Positions 27,429-37,700 of a DNA stretch of 64,000 nucleotides are shown in pieces. Within the stretch, counting starts at the first letter, position 1. The number at the start of each line of letters is the position of its first letter. A program made the position numbers and the translations under genes. The stretch is from Gammaproteobacteria bacterium (GTDB lineage Bacteria > Pseudomonadota > Gammaproteobacteria > Pseudomonadales > Pseudohongiellaceae), in assembly GCA_002711845.1 (NCBI GenBank), contig PASF01000011.1, positions 124,001 through 188,000 of the forward strand. Reading direction: 5' to 3'. The notes beneath the pieces were generated by a model. It saw only the letters and a program-made list of their open reading frames with translations, ran no database searches and was not told the DNA's origin.

Positions 27429-27544
27429 ACACACCCCTCCACAGACAGTTTGCCCTGCCACCTTGCTGGCGACAGCGTGCCCTTTCACGGTATCATTCCG
27501 TCAATTCATTTCACAGCGACCGTGCGTCAACCGCAGGAGGCTCC

Positions 27545-28021
27545 ATGCCCTACACTCTCTCGATCAACGGACAACAGCACGAACTGGACGTGGACGGTGA
27601 CATGCCGCTGCTCTGGGCCGTGCGCGATCATCTGCACTTCACCGGCACCAAATTCGGCTGCGGCATGGCGCAGTGCGGCGCCTGCACGCTGCACATCGAC
27701 GGTGTCGCCACGCGCAGCTGCGTGTTGCCGGTGGCAGATGCCGTGGGCAAAGCCATCACCACCATCGAGGGCCTGGGTTCGCCTGCAGCACAGGCCGTTC
27801 AAAGCGCCTGGGTTGAGCTGCAGGTACCCCAGTGCGGCTACTGCCAGTCCGGCCAGGTCATGTCGGCGACGGCCTTGCTCGAACAGAATGATACACCGAC
27901 TGACGCGGACATCGACGCTGCCATGTCCGGCAACATCTGCCGCTGCGGCACCTATCCACGCATCAAGGCCGGTATCAAAATGGCTGCCAGCCAGATCCGC
28001 AACGCCGGAGGAGCCGCCTGA
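27545..28021 (+). CDS. isoquinoline 1-oxidoreductase-type 2Fe-2S subunit (IorA-like)
   Basis: A 158-residue electron-transfer subunit of a xanthine-oxidase-family molybdoenzyme. The plant-type 2Fe-2S cluster ligands are C39, C44, C47 and C59 (GCGMAQCGACTLHIDG, then SC). The second cluster ligands are C97, C100, C132 and C134 (QCGYCQSG, NICRCG). The ATG at 27545 has AGGAGG five bases upstream. Its stop overlaps the start of the large subunit by one base (TGATG). The two-subunit form without an FAD subunit is the IorAB arrangement, which usually passes electrons to a cytochrome or quinone. Confidence 0.9.
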   Translation: MPYTLSINGQQHELDVDGDMPLLWAVRDHLHFTGTKFGCGMAQCGACTLHIDGVATRSCVLPVADAVGKAITTIEGLGSPAAQAVQSAWVELQVPQCGYCQSGQVMSATALLEQNDTPTDADIDAAMSGNICRCGTYPRIKAGIKMAASQIRNAGGAA

Positions 28022-30219
28022 TGAATATCAATCGCTTTGCGCGCAACAAGCAACAGCCCGGTGTGGACACTGGACGCAGAAACTTTCTCAAGGTCGCTGC
28101 CACCGGTTCAGCCGGGTTCACGCTGGGCATCAGCCTCAGCGCTGGCGCACAGGCACAGGCACAGGCGACGACCGCGTCAGGCGCCGTTAACGCACTGGAA
28201 TACAATGCTTTTGTCAGCATCACGCCGGAAAATGTGGTACGAATCTATATCAAGCACCTGGAAATGGGCCAGGGCGTCTACACGGGCCTGGCAACGTGCG
28301 TGGCCGAAGAACTGGACGCAGACTGGCAGCAGATCGTCTGTGAACACGCCCCCGTTGATACCGCCAAATATGCCAACCTGCTGATGGGTCAACAAGGCAC
28401 CGGCGGCAGCACGGCCATGGCCAACAGCTTCATGCAGCTTCGCCGGGCCGGCGCGGCAGCCAAAGCCATGCTGGTCAGTGCTGCGGCACAACGTTGGCAG
28501 GTGCCGATTGATGAAATACGCGTCAATGAAGGCGTTGTATCCCATGGCTCACATCGCGCCACCTTCGGTGAACTGGCCGTGGAGGCGTCCCGGCAGACCC
28601 CGCCTGCCACGGACGCCCTGGTATTGAAGACGCCCGCCCAGTTCCGCCTGATTGGAAGCGAAAACACACTGCGCAAGGACACCGGCAAACAGGACGGCAC
28701 CGCCATTTACACGCAGGACGTACAAGTGCCCGGCATGCTCACCGCCGTCGTGGCACACGCACCCCGCTTTGGCGCCCGGGTCAGGTCGTTTGACGCCTCA
28801 GCGGCGCTGGCTCGCAGGGGCGTCCGGCAGGTGTTCGAGATCGACACCGGCATCGCTGTGGTCGCCGACGACTATTGGTCCGCGACCAAGGGCCGAGAGC
28901 TGCTGCAGATTGAGTGGGATGAATCCAGCGCCGAAACCCGAAGCAGCGACACGCTGCTGCAACAATACCGCAACCTGGTGGAAACCGAAGGCGCGATTGC
29001 CGAGCAGCATGGCAACGCCGTCGACACCCTGGCCAGCGCCAACGACAAAGTGGAGCTGGTATTCGAGTTTCCCTACCTGGCGCACGCACAAATGGAGCCG
29101 GTCAACTGCGTCGCCCGGATCAGCGGCAACAGCGCCGAACTGTGGTATGGCTGTCAGAGCGCGACCGGGGATCAGGCGGCGATCGCGCAGTTACTGGGCA
29201 CCCGCCCGCAGGATGTAAAAATCCATACCGTGTTTGCCGGCGGTGGCTTTGGCCGGCGCGCCAACCCCAAGGCTGACTATGTTCTGGAAGCCGTGAATAT
29301 TGCCCGGCAGTTACCGGACACACCGGTGAAGCTGGTGTGGTCGCGTGAAGATGATATGCAGGGTGGCTTCTACCGGCCGGCCTATGCCCACAAACTCAGT
29401 GCGGCACTGGACGATCAGGGCAAGCCCCTCGCCTTTCAGGCACGCATTGCCGGCCAATCCATCATGGCCGGCACGTCCATGGCCGCCATGATGGTCAACA
29501 ATGGTATCGACAACACCTCTGTCGAAGGACTGACCGAGTTCAGCTACGAAGTGCCAGAGCGCCAGGTCGAACTTCATACTACCGACGTCGGCGTACCTGT
29601 CCAGTGGTGGCGATCTGTGGGTCATACCCATACCGCCTTCAGCAAGGAAGTGTTCATCAACGCATTGGCCCGCAAGGCCGGCATGGACCCGGTGGCGTAC
29701 CGGCTGTCACTGCTCACCCATAACCCGCGCGAGACAGCTGTGCTGAAGCTGGCGGCAGAAAAAGCCGGTTGGGGCAGCCGGGAATTGCCCGCGGGCTGGG
29801 GGCGTGGTGTCGCGGTGCATACCTCGTTCGGATCCACCGTTGCGGAGATAGCCGAAGTATCGGTACAGGGCAACAACTTCAAGGTGGAGCGCGTCGTGGC
29901 GGCAATCGACTGCGGCATTGCGGTCAATCCCAGCATCATTCGCGCCCAGGTTGAAGGTGCCATTGCGTACGGTCTGTCTGCAGCCCTGCAGGATGAGCTG
30001 ACGCTGAGCGAAGGGGTCGTTGATCAAAGCAATTTCCACAACTACCAGGTATTGCGTATGAATGCGATGCCGGTCGTGGAGACGCATATCCTGGCCTCGA
30101 CCAATGCGCCCAGTGGCGTTGGTGAGCCGGGCACTCCGCCCATCGCCGCGGCGGTGGCCAATGCCCTGGCCGATGCCACCGGCAATACCCTGACCCGATT
30201 GCCGCTGCGGCTGAGTTGA
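28021..30219 (+). CDS. isoquinoline 1-oxidoreductase-type molybdopterin subunit (IorB-like)
   Basis: A 732-residue large subunit that would bind molybdenum cofactor and hydroxylate an aldehyde or N-heterocycle. It has a Tat signal (GRRNFLKVAATG, R19-R20) and so is probably exported with its partner. Conserved points are VFAGGGFGRRANPKADY at about 403-419 and GVGEPGTPP at about 698-706, which contains the catalytic Glu of the family. The true substrate cannot be inferred; many IorB-like proteins act on aldehydes. A strong hairpin follows 14 bp after the stop. Confidence 0.88.
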   Translation: MNINRFARNKQQPGVDTGRRNFLKVAATGSAGFTLGISLSAGAQAQAQATTASGAVNALEYNAFVSITPENVVRIYIKHLEMGQGVYTGLATCVAEELDADWQQIVCEHAPVDTAKYANLLMGQQGTGGSTAMANSFMQLRRAGAAAKAMLVSAAAQRWQVPIDEIRVNEGVVSHGSHRATFGELAVEASRQTPPATDALVLKTPAQFRLIGSENTLRKDTGKQDGTAIYTQDVQVPGMLTAVVAHAPRFGARVRSFDASAALARRGVRQVFEIDTGIAVVADDYWSATKGRELLQIEWDESSAETRSSDTLLQQYRNLVETEGAIAEQHGNAVDTLASANDKVELVFEFPYLAHAQMEPVNCVARISGNSAELWYGCQSATGDQAAIAQLLGTRPQDVKIHTVFAGGGFGRRANPKADYVLEAVNIARQLPDTPVKLVWSREDDMQGGFYRPAYAHKLSAALDDQGKPLAFQARIAGQSIMAGTSMAAMMVNNGIDNTSVEGLTEFSYEVPERQVELHTTDVGVPVQWWRSVGHTHTAFSKEVFINALARKAGMDPVAYRLSLLTHNPRETAVLKLAAEKAGWGSRELPAGWGRGVAVHTSFGSTVAEIAEVSVQGNNFKVERVVAAIDCGIAVNPSIIRAQVEGAIAYGLSAALQDELTLSEGVVDQSNFHNYQVLRMNAMPVVETHILASTNAPSGVGEPGTPPIAAAVANALADATGNTLTRLPLRLS

Positions 30220-30233
30220 TTGGCCGCCCGACC

Positions 30234-30255
30234 CCCGGCCGGTGAGGCGGCCGGG
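30234..30255 (+). terminator. stem-loop after the iorB-like gene
   Basis: CCCGGCCG (30234-30241), a six-base loop, then CGGCCGGG (30248-30255) form a perfect 8-bp G+C-rich stem 14 bp after the stop codon. There is no following T-run, so it is terminator-like or an RNA-stabilising 3' hairpin rather than a classic intrinsic terminator. A second stem, TCCCGC-8-GCGGGA (30301-30320), follows and is trailed by AAAA. Confidence 0.45.
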
Positions 30256-30344
30256 ACGGATTGCCCATCCGCCACAAGCCAATGCTATACTCATACGCAA
30301 TCCCGCCACAGTGTGCGGGAAAACCTGCCGGGGCCGCCACTTAA

Positions 30345-31550
30345 GTGTTAACACTGATTGATGCGATTCAACCTCTGTATCTGGTTAATATTGCCGTCGG
30401 CATAGCGCTGGCATTGTGTGTGGCATTCGTTGCCACCCGGGCAGACCGCGACCTGTTGTTCTGGGCGTCCGGGTTCGCGCTCTACGCGCTGTCATTCGCT
30501 CTGTTTGGACTGCGCGATACCATTGCCAGTGCCACATCCATCATTGGCGGGAATACCGCCATGGCCTTGATGTTCGCCCTGTTTACAGAAGGCATCTGCA
30601 GACTCTACGGCATCAAAATCTCACGCTGGTATATCTGGACAACGCCGGTGCTGGCGATTCTGGGCTTTGCCTTGCTTACCGAAAACCTGGAAGGCCGCAT
30701 TACGCTAGGCGTGGCCATGACCACATACCACAGTCTGCTGGTTCTCTATCTGGTAACCCGCAGTCTGCTGCTGGCGGAGGGTCGTGGCAAGTGGATCATA
30801 TTTGCTGCGGTTGCCGGCTACGCACTGATGTTCCTGGTTCGATCGGCCCTGGTCGTATTGGGGATCAGTAGCGGTGCCAGTTTCCTGTCGCCCGGCACCG
30901 GGCAGTCCATCTATTTTTCAATTGCCACCGTCGCGGTTGTCATGTTCGCCATCGGACTGCTGGTCAACTACAAGGAACGAGCAGAAGCCATGGCCTGGCA
31001 GCAGGCTCACCATGACCCCTTGACCACAGTTGGCAATCGTCGGGTTTTGCAACAGCGGCTGATAGCACTGACCACTCAACAGGCGGCAACAGCAAGTTAC
31101 CATGGGCTGATCCTGATGGATCTGGACCACTTCAAGGACCTCAATGATACCTGTGGTCACACACTCGGTGACCAGCTACTGGTCCTGGTGGCAGACAGAC
31201 TGAAAAATACGGTCAGCAACACCGATGTTGTCATTCGGCTGGGTGGGGATGAGTTCGTCATACTGCTGGAAAGACTCGACCCTGATCCGGCCATTGCCCG
31301 CGACAATGCGCTGCACATAGCCAGGCGCCTGCTCGAACACATTCGCCAACCCTATCAATTGCTGACAACGGATGATAAAACAGGCGAACTCAAACACATT
31401 ACCTATAATGTGACCGCCAGCATGGGCGTGGAGATCTTCAGCGGCAATGCATTCAGTCACGAGGACGTGCTAAGGGCCGCTGATATCGCCATGTACAAAG
31501 CGAAACAGCATGGCCGAAATGACATTCACTGTGACAACATTGGCAAATAA
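30345..31550 (+). CDS. membrane diguanylate cyclase (GGDEF domain)
   Basis: A 401-residue protein with six or seven N-terminal membrane helices (residues 5-205) acting as an integral-membrane sensor, and a C-terminal GGDEF domain that makes cyclic di-GMP. The active-site motif is RLGGDEF (G300-F304), preceded by DPLTTVGNRR and MDLDHFKDLND. The allosteric RxxD I-site expected five residues before GGDEF reads SNTD, so product inhibition there is probably absent. The start codon is GTG with no clear ribosome-binding site. It lies 33 bp before sbcD, so cotranscription is possible. Confidence 0.9.
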   Translation: MLTLIDAIQPLYLVNIAVGIALALCVAFVATRADRDLLFWASGFALYALSFALFGLRDTIASATSIIGGNTAMALMFALFTEGICRLYGIKISRWYIWTTPVLAILGFALLTENLEGRITLGVAMTTYHSLLVLYLVTRSLLLAEGRGKWIIFAAVAGYALMFLVRSALVVLGISSGASFLSPGTGQSIYFSIATVAVVMFAIGLLVNYKERAEAMAWQQAHHDPLTTVGNRRVLQQRLIALTTQQAATASYHGLILMDLDHFKDLNDTCGHTLGDQLLVLVADRLKNTVSNTDVVIRLGGDEFVILLERLDPDPAIARDNALHIARRLLEHIRQPYQLLTTDDKTGELKHITYNVTASMGVEIFSGNAFSHEDVLRAADIAMYKAKQHGRNDIHCDNIGK

Positions 31551-31583
31551 ACATCGAATGACACGCACAGAGTTACCCCCACC

Positions 31584-32840
31584 ATGACTGTGAAGGTTCT
31601 GCACACGTCCGACTGGCACCTGGGCCGCAGTCTCTATGGACAGCGCCGCTATGCAGAATTTGATGCGTTTCTGGCCTGGATGCTGGACACCCTAAGCACG
31701 CAGCAGACAGATGTGCTGCTAATCGCCGGTGATGTTTTTGACACCACGGCCCCCAGTAACCGCGCCATGCAGCAGTATTACCACTTTCTGAGACAGGCCG
31801 CCGACACCGGCTGCCAGCATGTGGTCATCATAGGCGGCAACCACGACTCGCCATCGTTTCTTAATGCCCCGCGTGACATCCTGAAAATGCTGAACGTGCA
31901 TGTGGTGGGTGCCAAAACAGATGACCCGGCCGAGGAGGTGTTGCGTCTGGATGACCGCGAAGGCAGACCGCTGCTGCTGGTATGCGCCGTCCCCTATCTG
32001 CGCGACCGCGACATCCGCACGGCAGAAGCCGGTGAGACCATCGACGACAAGGAACAGAAGCTGCTGGCAGGCATCAGGGCCCATTACCAGGCCGTCACGA
32101 CGGCCGGCGAGCAGCAACGTCAGGCATTGCAGCAACAGTACAAAACTGACATCCCGCTCATCGGCATGGGCCATCTGTGGACAGCGGGTGCGCGGACCGT
32201 CGACGGTGACGGGGTGCGTGACCTCTATGTCGGCTCGCTGGCCCATGTGGGCACCGATATTTTTCCGGCGGCGCTGGACTATGTGGCACTGGGTCACCTG
32301 CATGTACCACAGAAGGTTGGCGGTCACACCCATATCCGCTACAGCGGCTCGCCCCTGCCGATGGGTTTTGGCGAAGCCAGGCAGCAAAAATCGGTCTGTG
32401 TGATCGAATTTGATGGCCATCGACCCCGACTCACCCTGCTTGATATTCCCGGCTTTCAGCGGTTACGCCAGCTCAGCGGCAGCCTCGCCAGCCTCCAGTC
32501 TGAGTTGCAGGCGCTGCTGACCGAGGGTGAATCAACCTGGGTGGAAATTATTTATACCGGCGCCGACATTGTGCCTGATTTGCGCGAGCATTTGATGGAA
32601 GCACTGGCTGAAGATTCCGAGGGATTGATCACTCTGCTACGCGTGAAAAACCAGCGCATCACCGCGCGCACCCTGCAGCCGCAAGAGGCAGAGCAGACCC
32701 TGGATGATCTCAGCCCGCAGGAAGTCTTCCAACGCTGCCTGGATGCGCATGCAGTGCCCGACGAGCAGCGCCGCGAGCTGCTGCATCTCTATCAGGATGT
32801 CCTGACAGAGGTGCAGGAGAAGGACACAAAAGCCCAGTAA
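31584..32840 (+). CDS. sbcD: exonuclease SbcCD nuclease subunit
   Basis: A 418-residue Mre11-type metallophosphoesterase, the nuclease half of SbcCD that opens hairpins and degrades blocked double-strand ends. The two-metal site is visible as DWHLGR, GDVFD, GGNHD, MGHLW and GHLHVPQ in order through the first 240 residues. The C-terminal part carries the SbcC-interaction region. Unlike the usual sbcD-sbcC operon, sbcC lies 1.9 kb downstream, with two genes on the opposite strand between them. Confidence 0.94.
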   Translation: MTVKVLHTSDWHLGRSLYGQRRYAEFDAFLAWMLDTLSTQQTDVLLIAGDVFDTTAPSNRAMQQYYHFLRQAADTGCQHVVIIGGNHDSPSFLNAPRDILKMLNVHVVGAKTDDPAEEVLRLDDREGRPLLLVCAVPYLRDRDIRTAEAGETIDDKEQKLLAGIRAHYQAVTTAGEQQRQALQQQYKTDIPLIGMGHLWTAGARTVDGDGVRDLYVGSLAHVGTDIFPAALDYVALGHLHVPQKVGGHTHIRYSGSPLPMGFGEARQQKSVCVIEFDGHRPRLTLLDIPGFQRLRQLSGSLASLQSELQALLTEGESTWVEIIYTGADIVPDLREHLMEALAEDSEGLITLLRVKNQRITARTLQPQEAEQTLDDLSPQEVFQRCLDAHAVPDEQRRELLHLYQDVLTEVQEKDTKAQ

Positions 32841-32848
32841 GCACCCGA

Positions 32849-33370
32849 CTACAATGCCGGATAACTCTCCAGCATTTGTGTGAAGGCATCCCGGATCTCG
32901 GGACGTGCTCCGTCTTCATGCATATACTCACCTGGCAATACCGTGTGGATACGGTTGATGCGACCTGCCCACACCTCTCGACCGGTCTCCGTTTCGCGCA
33001 TCTCCACCACAATGTTGGCGATGTAGCGCAGCATCTGTTCTTCCTCAATACGACGCTCAAACGGATCAATCTCTTCCTGCTCGGGGTTCAGGTTTACGTG
33101 GCGATAGGACAGCGTCACCACCAGATCATGGAGCCGGTCATTGCGCACCAGTCCTTTGTCCTGCATCACAGCATCGAACTCAGCTACCATGTAGTCACTG
33201 AGGAATCCGGGCATCTCCTGCAGCTCAATACTGTAGGCACGATAAGCCTGGTAGTTACCCGGGCAGCACAAGGTCACTGTGTGACCTACCTGCGGACCAC
33301 CGGACGCACAGGCAGCCATTAACAGCGCGGCAACCAGCATAAGCAGAGGGTATCGGACAATCTGGCGCAT
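32849..33370 (-). CDS. DUF4136-like lipoprotein
   Basis: A 173-residue lipoprotein. The signal peptide MRQIVRYPLLMLVAALLMAAC ends in a lipobox (Cys at about residue 21), here cited as MRQIVRYP plus LMAAC. The mature part has alternating strands and an invariant-looking WAGRINR near residue 137, which resembles DUF4136 envelope lipoproteins; this assignment is tentative. The ATG at 33370 has AGGAGT five bases upstream. It sits on the opposite strand between sbcD and sbcC, 8 bp past the sbcD stop. Confidence 0.65.
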   Translation of the reverse strand: MRQIVRYPLLMLVAALLMAACASGGPQVGHTVTLCCPGNYQAYRAYSIELQEMPGFLSDYMVAEFDAVMQDKGLVRNDRLHDLVVTLSYRHVNLNPEQEEIDPFERRIEEEQMLRYIANIVVEMRETETGREVWAGRINRIHTVLPGEYMHEDGARPEIRDAFTQMLESYPAL

Positions 33371-33460
33371 AGTGACTCCTTGAATAATGTGCAATCGGGA
33401 CTGCAATAGAATACCCTGTGTCAATGCGTACAAACTTGAGCGGTATCAACTGCAGCGCTG

Positions 33461-34483
33461 TTAGTTCTCTACCTCCTGCTGCTCATAGTGCTCCTGCCAG
33501 CGACGACCAGCCAGGGCCCCGACAATGGAATAGTTACCCTCGTGGCAGGCATACTCATAGATATGACTGCCGGGCGGCAGACGGCGCATAGGCACCTCTG
33601 CCGTCCAGGGTCGACCAAAGACCGTGTCATCGTTCATGGTGACCTGATAGATGATCTGGCCGTCGCTATCAAAGCGAAAACTTTCCGTTGTGGTGAGGCT
33701 ACCAGTCGACCCCCGAAATGACTGCTGGGGATGGAGGTTGCGGGTGCTCACCACTAACGTATCGCCCTGCCAGTGGCCTACAGAGTCCCCCATCCAGCGC
33801 TGCATGGCGGCTGGCTGATGCTCATCATCAATTCGGACAATCCTCACATCGTTGACCATCTCCGCCATGATCATCAGGTAGTCGGGCGTCTGCACGATGC
33901 GATAGTTGCTGTTGTATGACATTGGCAGCATGGGCGGCCCGGCTGTGGATAACACCGACAACAGGCAACGTTCACCGGTGGGTCGCACCTCCGGCCCATC
34001 GAAGACATCGACACCGGGCCGGGCCAGCTGCTGTGAAACCCAGTCCCGCCCGCGGCCATTCTCCGCATAGGGGATCTTGCCATCGGCCGGATCAATCACC
34101 AGTGACGTACGATATTCCCCATCTACCTGTGCCACATAGCCGCTGGCAAAGAACCAGTCCGCCTCCAGCCGGATCGGCGCACCTTTGGGCGGTGGCCCGC
34201 GATCGGGGTCAAGTCGTTCCTCGACTGTCAGATCGGTGAGACCGGCAGCAGACCCAGGGCGCCACGCGGCAGCCTCCTCCGCTGTCATGGTTTGGCGGTC
34301 GGCGAATTGCGCCGGGCGCTCAACCGGCGTTTCTGTCTCATTGGTCCATAATCCCTGAAAATCCGGGCGACCTTCAGCGGTGCGCGGGATATCGGCATAC
34401 GTCAAAGCACTGCCGGCCAGAGCGCCACCGATGAGCAGTGCTGTCTTAAACAGCCATGAACTGAATGATTTTTCGCTGGGCAT
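33461..34483 (-). CDS. secreted protein of the DIPRTAxGxPDxxGLW family, paralog 1
   Basis: A 340-residue exported protein with a signal peptide (cleavage near LTYA) and no recognised enzyme motif. It opens with IPRTAEGRPDFQGLW and shares a chain of motifs with the genes at 41129, 55654 and 56546: ERCL with a conserved Cys, MSYNSNYRIVQTPDYLMI, EMVNDVRIVRID, WMGDSVGHWQGDTLVV, then PWT and YEYACHEGNY with a second conserved Cys. The two Cys could form a disulfide in the periplasm (inference). AAGGA lies eight bases before the ATG. Similar proteins are common in Acidobacteria and some marine Gammaproteobacteria; no function is known to me. Confidence 0.75.
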   Translation of the reverse strand: MPSEKSFSSWLFKTALLIGGALAGSALTYADIPRTAEGRPDFQGLWTNETETPVERPAQFADRQTMTAEEAAAWRPGSAAGLTDLTVEERLDPDRGPPPKGAPIRLEADWFFASGYVAQVDGEYRTSLVIDPADGKIPYAENGRGRDWVSQQLARPGVDVFDGPEVRPTGERCLLSVLSTAGPPMLPMSYNSNYRIVQTPDYLMIMAEMVNDVRIVRIDDEHQPAAMQRWMGDSVGHWQGDTLVVSTRNLHPQQSFRGSTGSLTTTESFRFDSDGQIIYQVTMNDDTVFGRPWTAEVPMRRLPPGSHIYEYACHEGNYSIVGALAGRRWQEHYEQQEVEN

Positions 34484-34550
34484 ACATGAGTCCTTGATCG
34501 GGCGGCGAAACGATGACTGATTGTAACCAGGTTGAGCCGCTTCAGGTTTG

Positions 34551-34561
34551 ACAATCTGTCA
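34551..34561. promoter_or_regulatory. TGACA-N3-TGTCA dyad upstream of paralog 1
   Basis: TGACA-ATC-TGTCA spans 34549-34561. The 11-bp part TGACAGATTGT, read on the minus strand, recurs upstream of paralog 2 at 41019-41029. It is 68-78 bp before the paralog 1 start. A shared regulator is possible; the match is short. Confidence 0.3.
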
Positions 34562-34647
34562 CAACATGCAGAAAGCTGCCCGGCAATTGACATGCATCAA
34601 ACCCCACGTTGCCGCGATAGCGTTCGTCCTGCCAGGCCGGAATCCTG

Positions 34648-34653
34648 TATAGT
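34648..34653 (+). promoter_or_regulatory. possible -10 box (TATAGT) for sbcC
   Basis: TATAGT lies 63 bp before the sbcC start without a good -35 box. A GGCCGG/CCGGCC stem (34661-34666 with 34681-34686) would form in the leader. This suggests that sbcC has its own transcript, as its separation from sbcD requires. Confidence 0.3.
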
Positions 34654-34716
34654 CACCTGTGGCCGGAGGTCTTGCTGACACCGGCCTGGGCACAATAGCA
34701 CGAGGCACAACAAACA

Positions 34717-37700
34717 ATGCGGATCCTGGCAGTCCGGTTCAAGAACCTGAATTCCCTGGCAGGCGAGTGGGAGGTAGACTTCACCGACCCGGCCTATACC
34801 AGCGATGGCATATTCGCCATTACCGGTCCCACCGGGGCCGGCAAAACCACATTGCTGGATGCCATGTGCCTGGCACTTTACCGACAAACGCCGCGCCTGG
34901 GCGATATCACCGCGACCAGCAACGAAATCATGACGCGGCAGACCGGCGAGTGTTTTGCCGAAGTCCTCTTCAGTACCCAGAACGGCAACTTTCGCGCCCA
35001 CTGGTCACAGCACCGGGCCCGCAAACGACCGGATGGCAAGCTGCAGGCTGCCCGGCATGAAATCGCCGAGGCCGATGGCAACAAGATCATCGACAGCAAA
35101 TTCGCCACCGTCGACAAGCGCATTGTTGAGATCACCGGCATGGACTTTGGTCGCTTCACCCAGTCCATGCTGCTGGCCCAGGGTGGTTTCGCCGCTTTCC
35201 TGCGCGCCAGTGCCGACGAACGCGCGCCGATTCTGGAAAAAATTACCGGCACAGACATTTATAGCGCCATTTCCATCACTGTGCATGAACGGCGCGGCGT
35301 GGAAGAGCAGACATTGCAGATGCTGCTGGCCGAACAGGCAGGTATGCGACTGCTATCGTCCGAGGCCGAGGCCGAACTGCGTGCCGAAAAGTCAGCGCTT
35401 AAAGCACAGCTGAGTATTGATGTTGACAAGGCCAGCGCGCTGCGCGGTCAACGGCAATGGCAACAACACTGTCAGCAACTGGAACAGCAACAAGCCATAC
35501 TGACGCGGGATCTGGCATCCTGGCAACAGCATGACGATGCATTCAAGGATCAGCGCGCACAGCTGGCTGAGGCCACTCGCGCACTTGAGCTGAGTGCGGT
35601 TTATGCAACGCTGGTCAACCTGCGTCAGGAACAGCAGCATGAACAACACCTGTTAAGCGAGAGTCAGGCACAGCTGCCAACACTGACGGAAACCATCGAC
35701 AGGCAGCAGCGCCAGATAGAACGTCTCGGCAAAGCACTGCTGGCGGCAGAGCAGCAACTTGATGCCGCCCGCCCGGTACTGAAACAGGTACATGTGCTGG
35801 ACAGTCGTCTTACTGACACCCGACAACAACTGCAGGTCCAGCACGCGGTGCTGAAGGACAAGCAGGATGCGCTGCGTCAGTACCAGGTCGATATCGACCT
35901 GACGGCGTATGCCGATGTCCAGCACGCCGAGCAACACTACAGGCAGGCACAGCAAGCCACTGAGCAGGCGCAGCAGCACCTGGCAAACATTTCTCAGGGC
36001 GCCAGGCCAGCGCAGTGGCGCGAGCAGCACAACACGCTGAGCGAGCATATTGCCCGCACCGAAACGTTACAACAGCACCTGCAGGAACGCGCTCAGCAGC
36101 AGCAATTACTGGCTCAGCTGGAGACAGACATGCAGCGCCAGCAAAGCGACCTGGCTGCCAGCTCAGAGAAACTGGCACACGCCGACGCGCTGTTGTCCGC
36201 TCACAAAGGCACACTCAAATCGCTGCAGGATCAGCGAGCCCTGCAGCAACGCATTATCGATCTGGAAGCCCTGCGCGCCGAGCTGGAAACGGGTCAACCC
36301 TGCCCATTGTGTGGTGCCAGCGAGCACCCGTTTTCCGAACACGCGCCGTCACTGAACATCAACAGTCTGTCGCAACAGATCCGGTCGCAGGAAGAGCGGG
36401 TTAACGTCAGTGAGCAGCAACGCAATGCGGTGCAAACCACGCAGATTCAGCAAAATGCGACCAGCAAAAATCTCGATTCCCAGCGCCGGCAGCTTAAGCA
36501 GACCCATCAGACACTGATGGACGACATTCAGCACCTGTGTCAGACCATGGCCGTCAATGACAGCACCGACGCAGTGCTCGAACGTCAACAGGGTCTGCAA
36601 CAGCGCAAGCAGGAAATCACCCGCACACTGCAGGATATTGATGATCTGGAGGCTGCGCTTAAAATCTGTGAGCGCAACCAGAACCAGGCAAAATTGATCA
36701 GGGAAGTCATTGCCGAACGCAAGCGCCTGCAGGACCTTCAGCACAAGCTGGACACCCTGCAGGCCGATCGCTACGCCCTGCTTGAGGACAAAGACCCGGA
36801 CCGGGAAGAGGTTCGCCTGCGGACAATGACGCACAACGCACAACAGACGCTGTCATCCGCGCAGCAACAATACCAGCAGTCCGTCAACAGTCGCCAGCAA
36901 CTGCAACAGCAGATTCAGTCGTACGAACACAGTATCGCCGGTCGCACAGACAAGCTGACACAGGCGGAACAGGCATTCGCCGAACAACTTCAAGAGAAAC
37001 AGTTTCCGGATGAAAGATCTTTTATTGACGCACAGCTTCCCGAAGCCGATCGCAAAGCGCTCGAGGCCAGATCACAGACGTTGTTGCAACACGGCATTGA
37101 GCTGCGCAGCGCACTGGCGCGCAACCGACAGGAGCTGGACAGCGAACTGGCAAGGTCGCTGACGGACCTTTCTCCGGACATGCTGGAGCAACAATGCCAG
37201 TCTCAGGAAACCGTGGTCAGTGGCTTGCGCGAAAAGCTGGGCGCGATCCGGCAACGCCTGAAGGACAACGACGATACCCGCGCTCAGCAGCAGACATTAG
37301 CTACCAGGATTGATCGGCAGAAAACCGAAACGGAGCGCTGGCGGCGATTACATCTGTTGATCGGCGCCAGTGACGGCAAGAAGTATCGCAACTTCGCCCA
37401 GGGCCTGACGTTTGAGTTGATGATTCAACACGCAAACGCTCAGCTGCAAAAAATGACCGATCGCTACCTGCTGCAGCGCGACCTGGAACAGCCGCTGGAT
37501 CTCAATGTGATTGACGATTACCAGGCAGGCGAAGTGCGATCCACCAAAAACCTGTCTGGTGGCGAGAGCTTTATTGTGTCTCTGGCCCTGGCATTGGGCC
37601 TGTCGCGCATGGCCAGTCGCAATGTCCGCGTAGACTCACTGTTTCTCGATGAAGGTTTTGGCACACTGGATGAGGACGCGCTGGACACAGCGCTGGAAAC

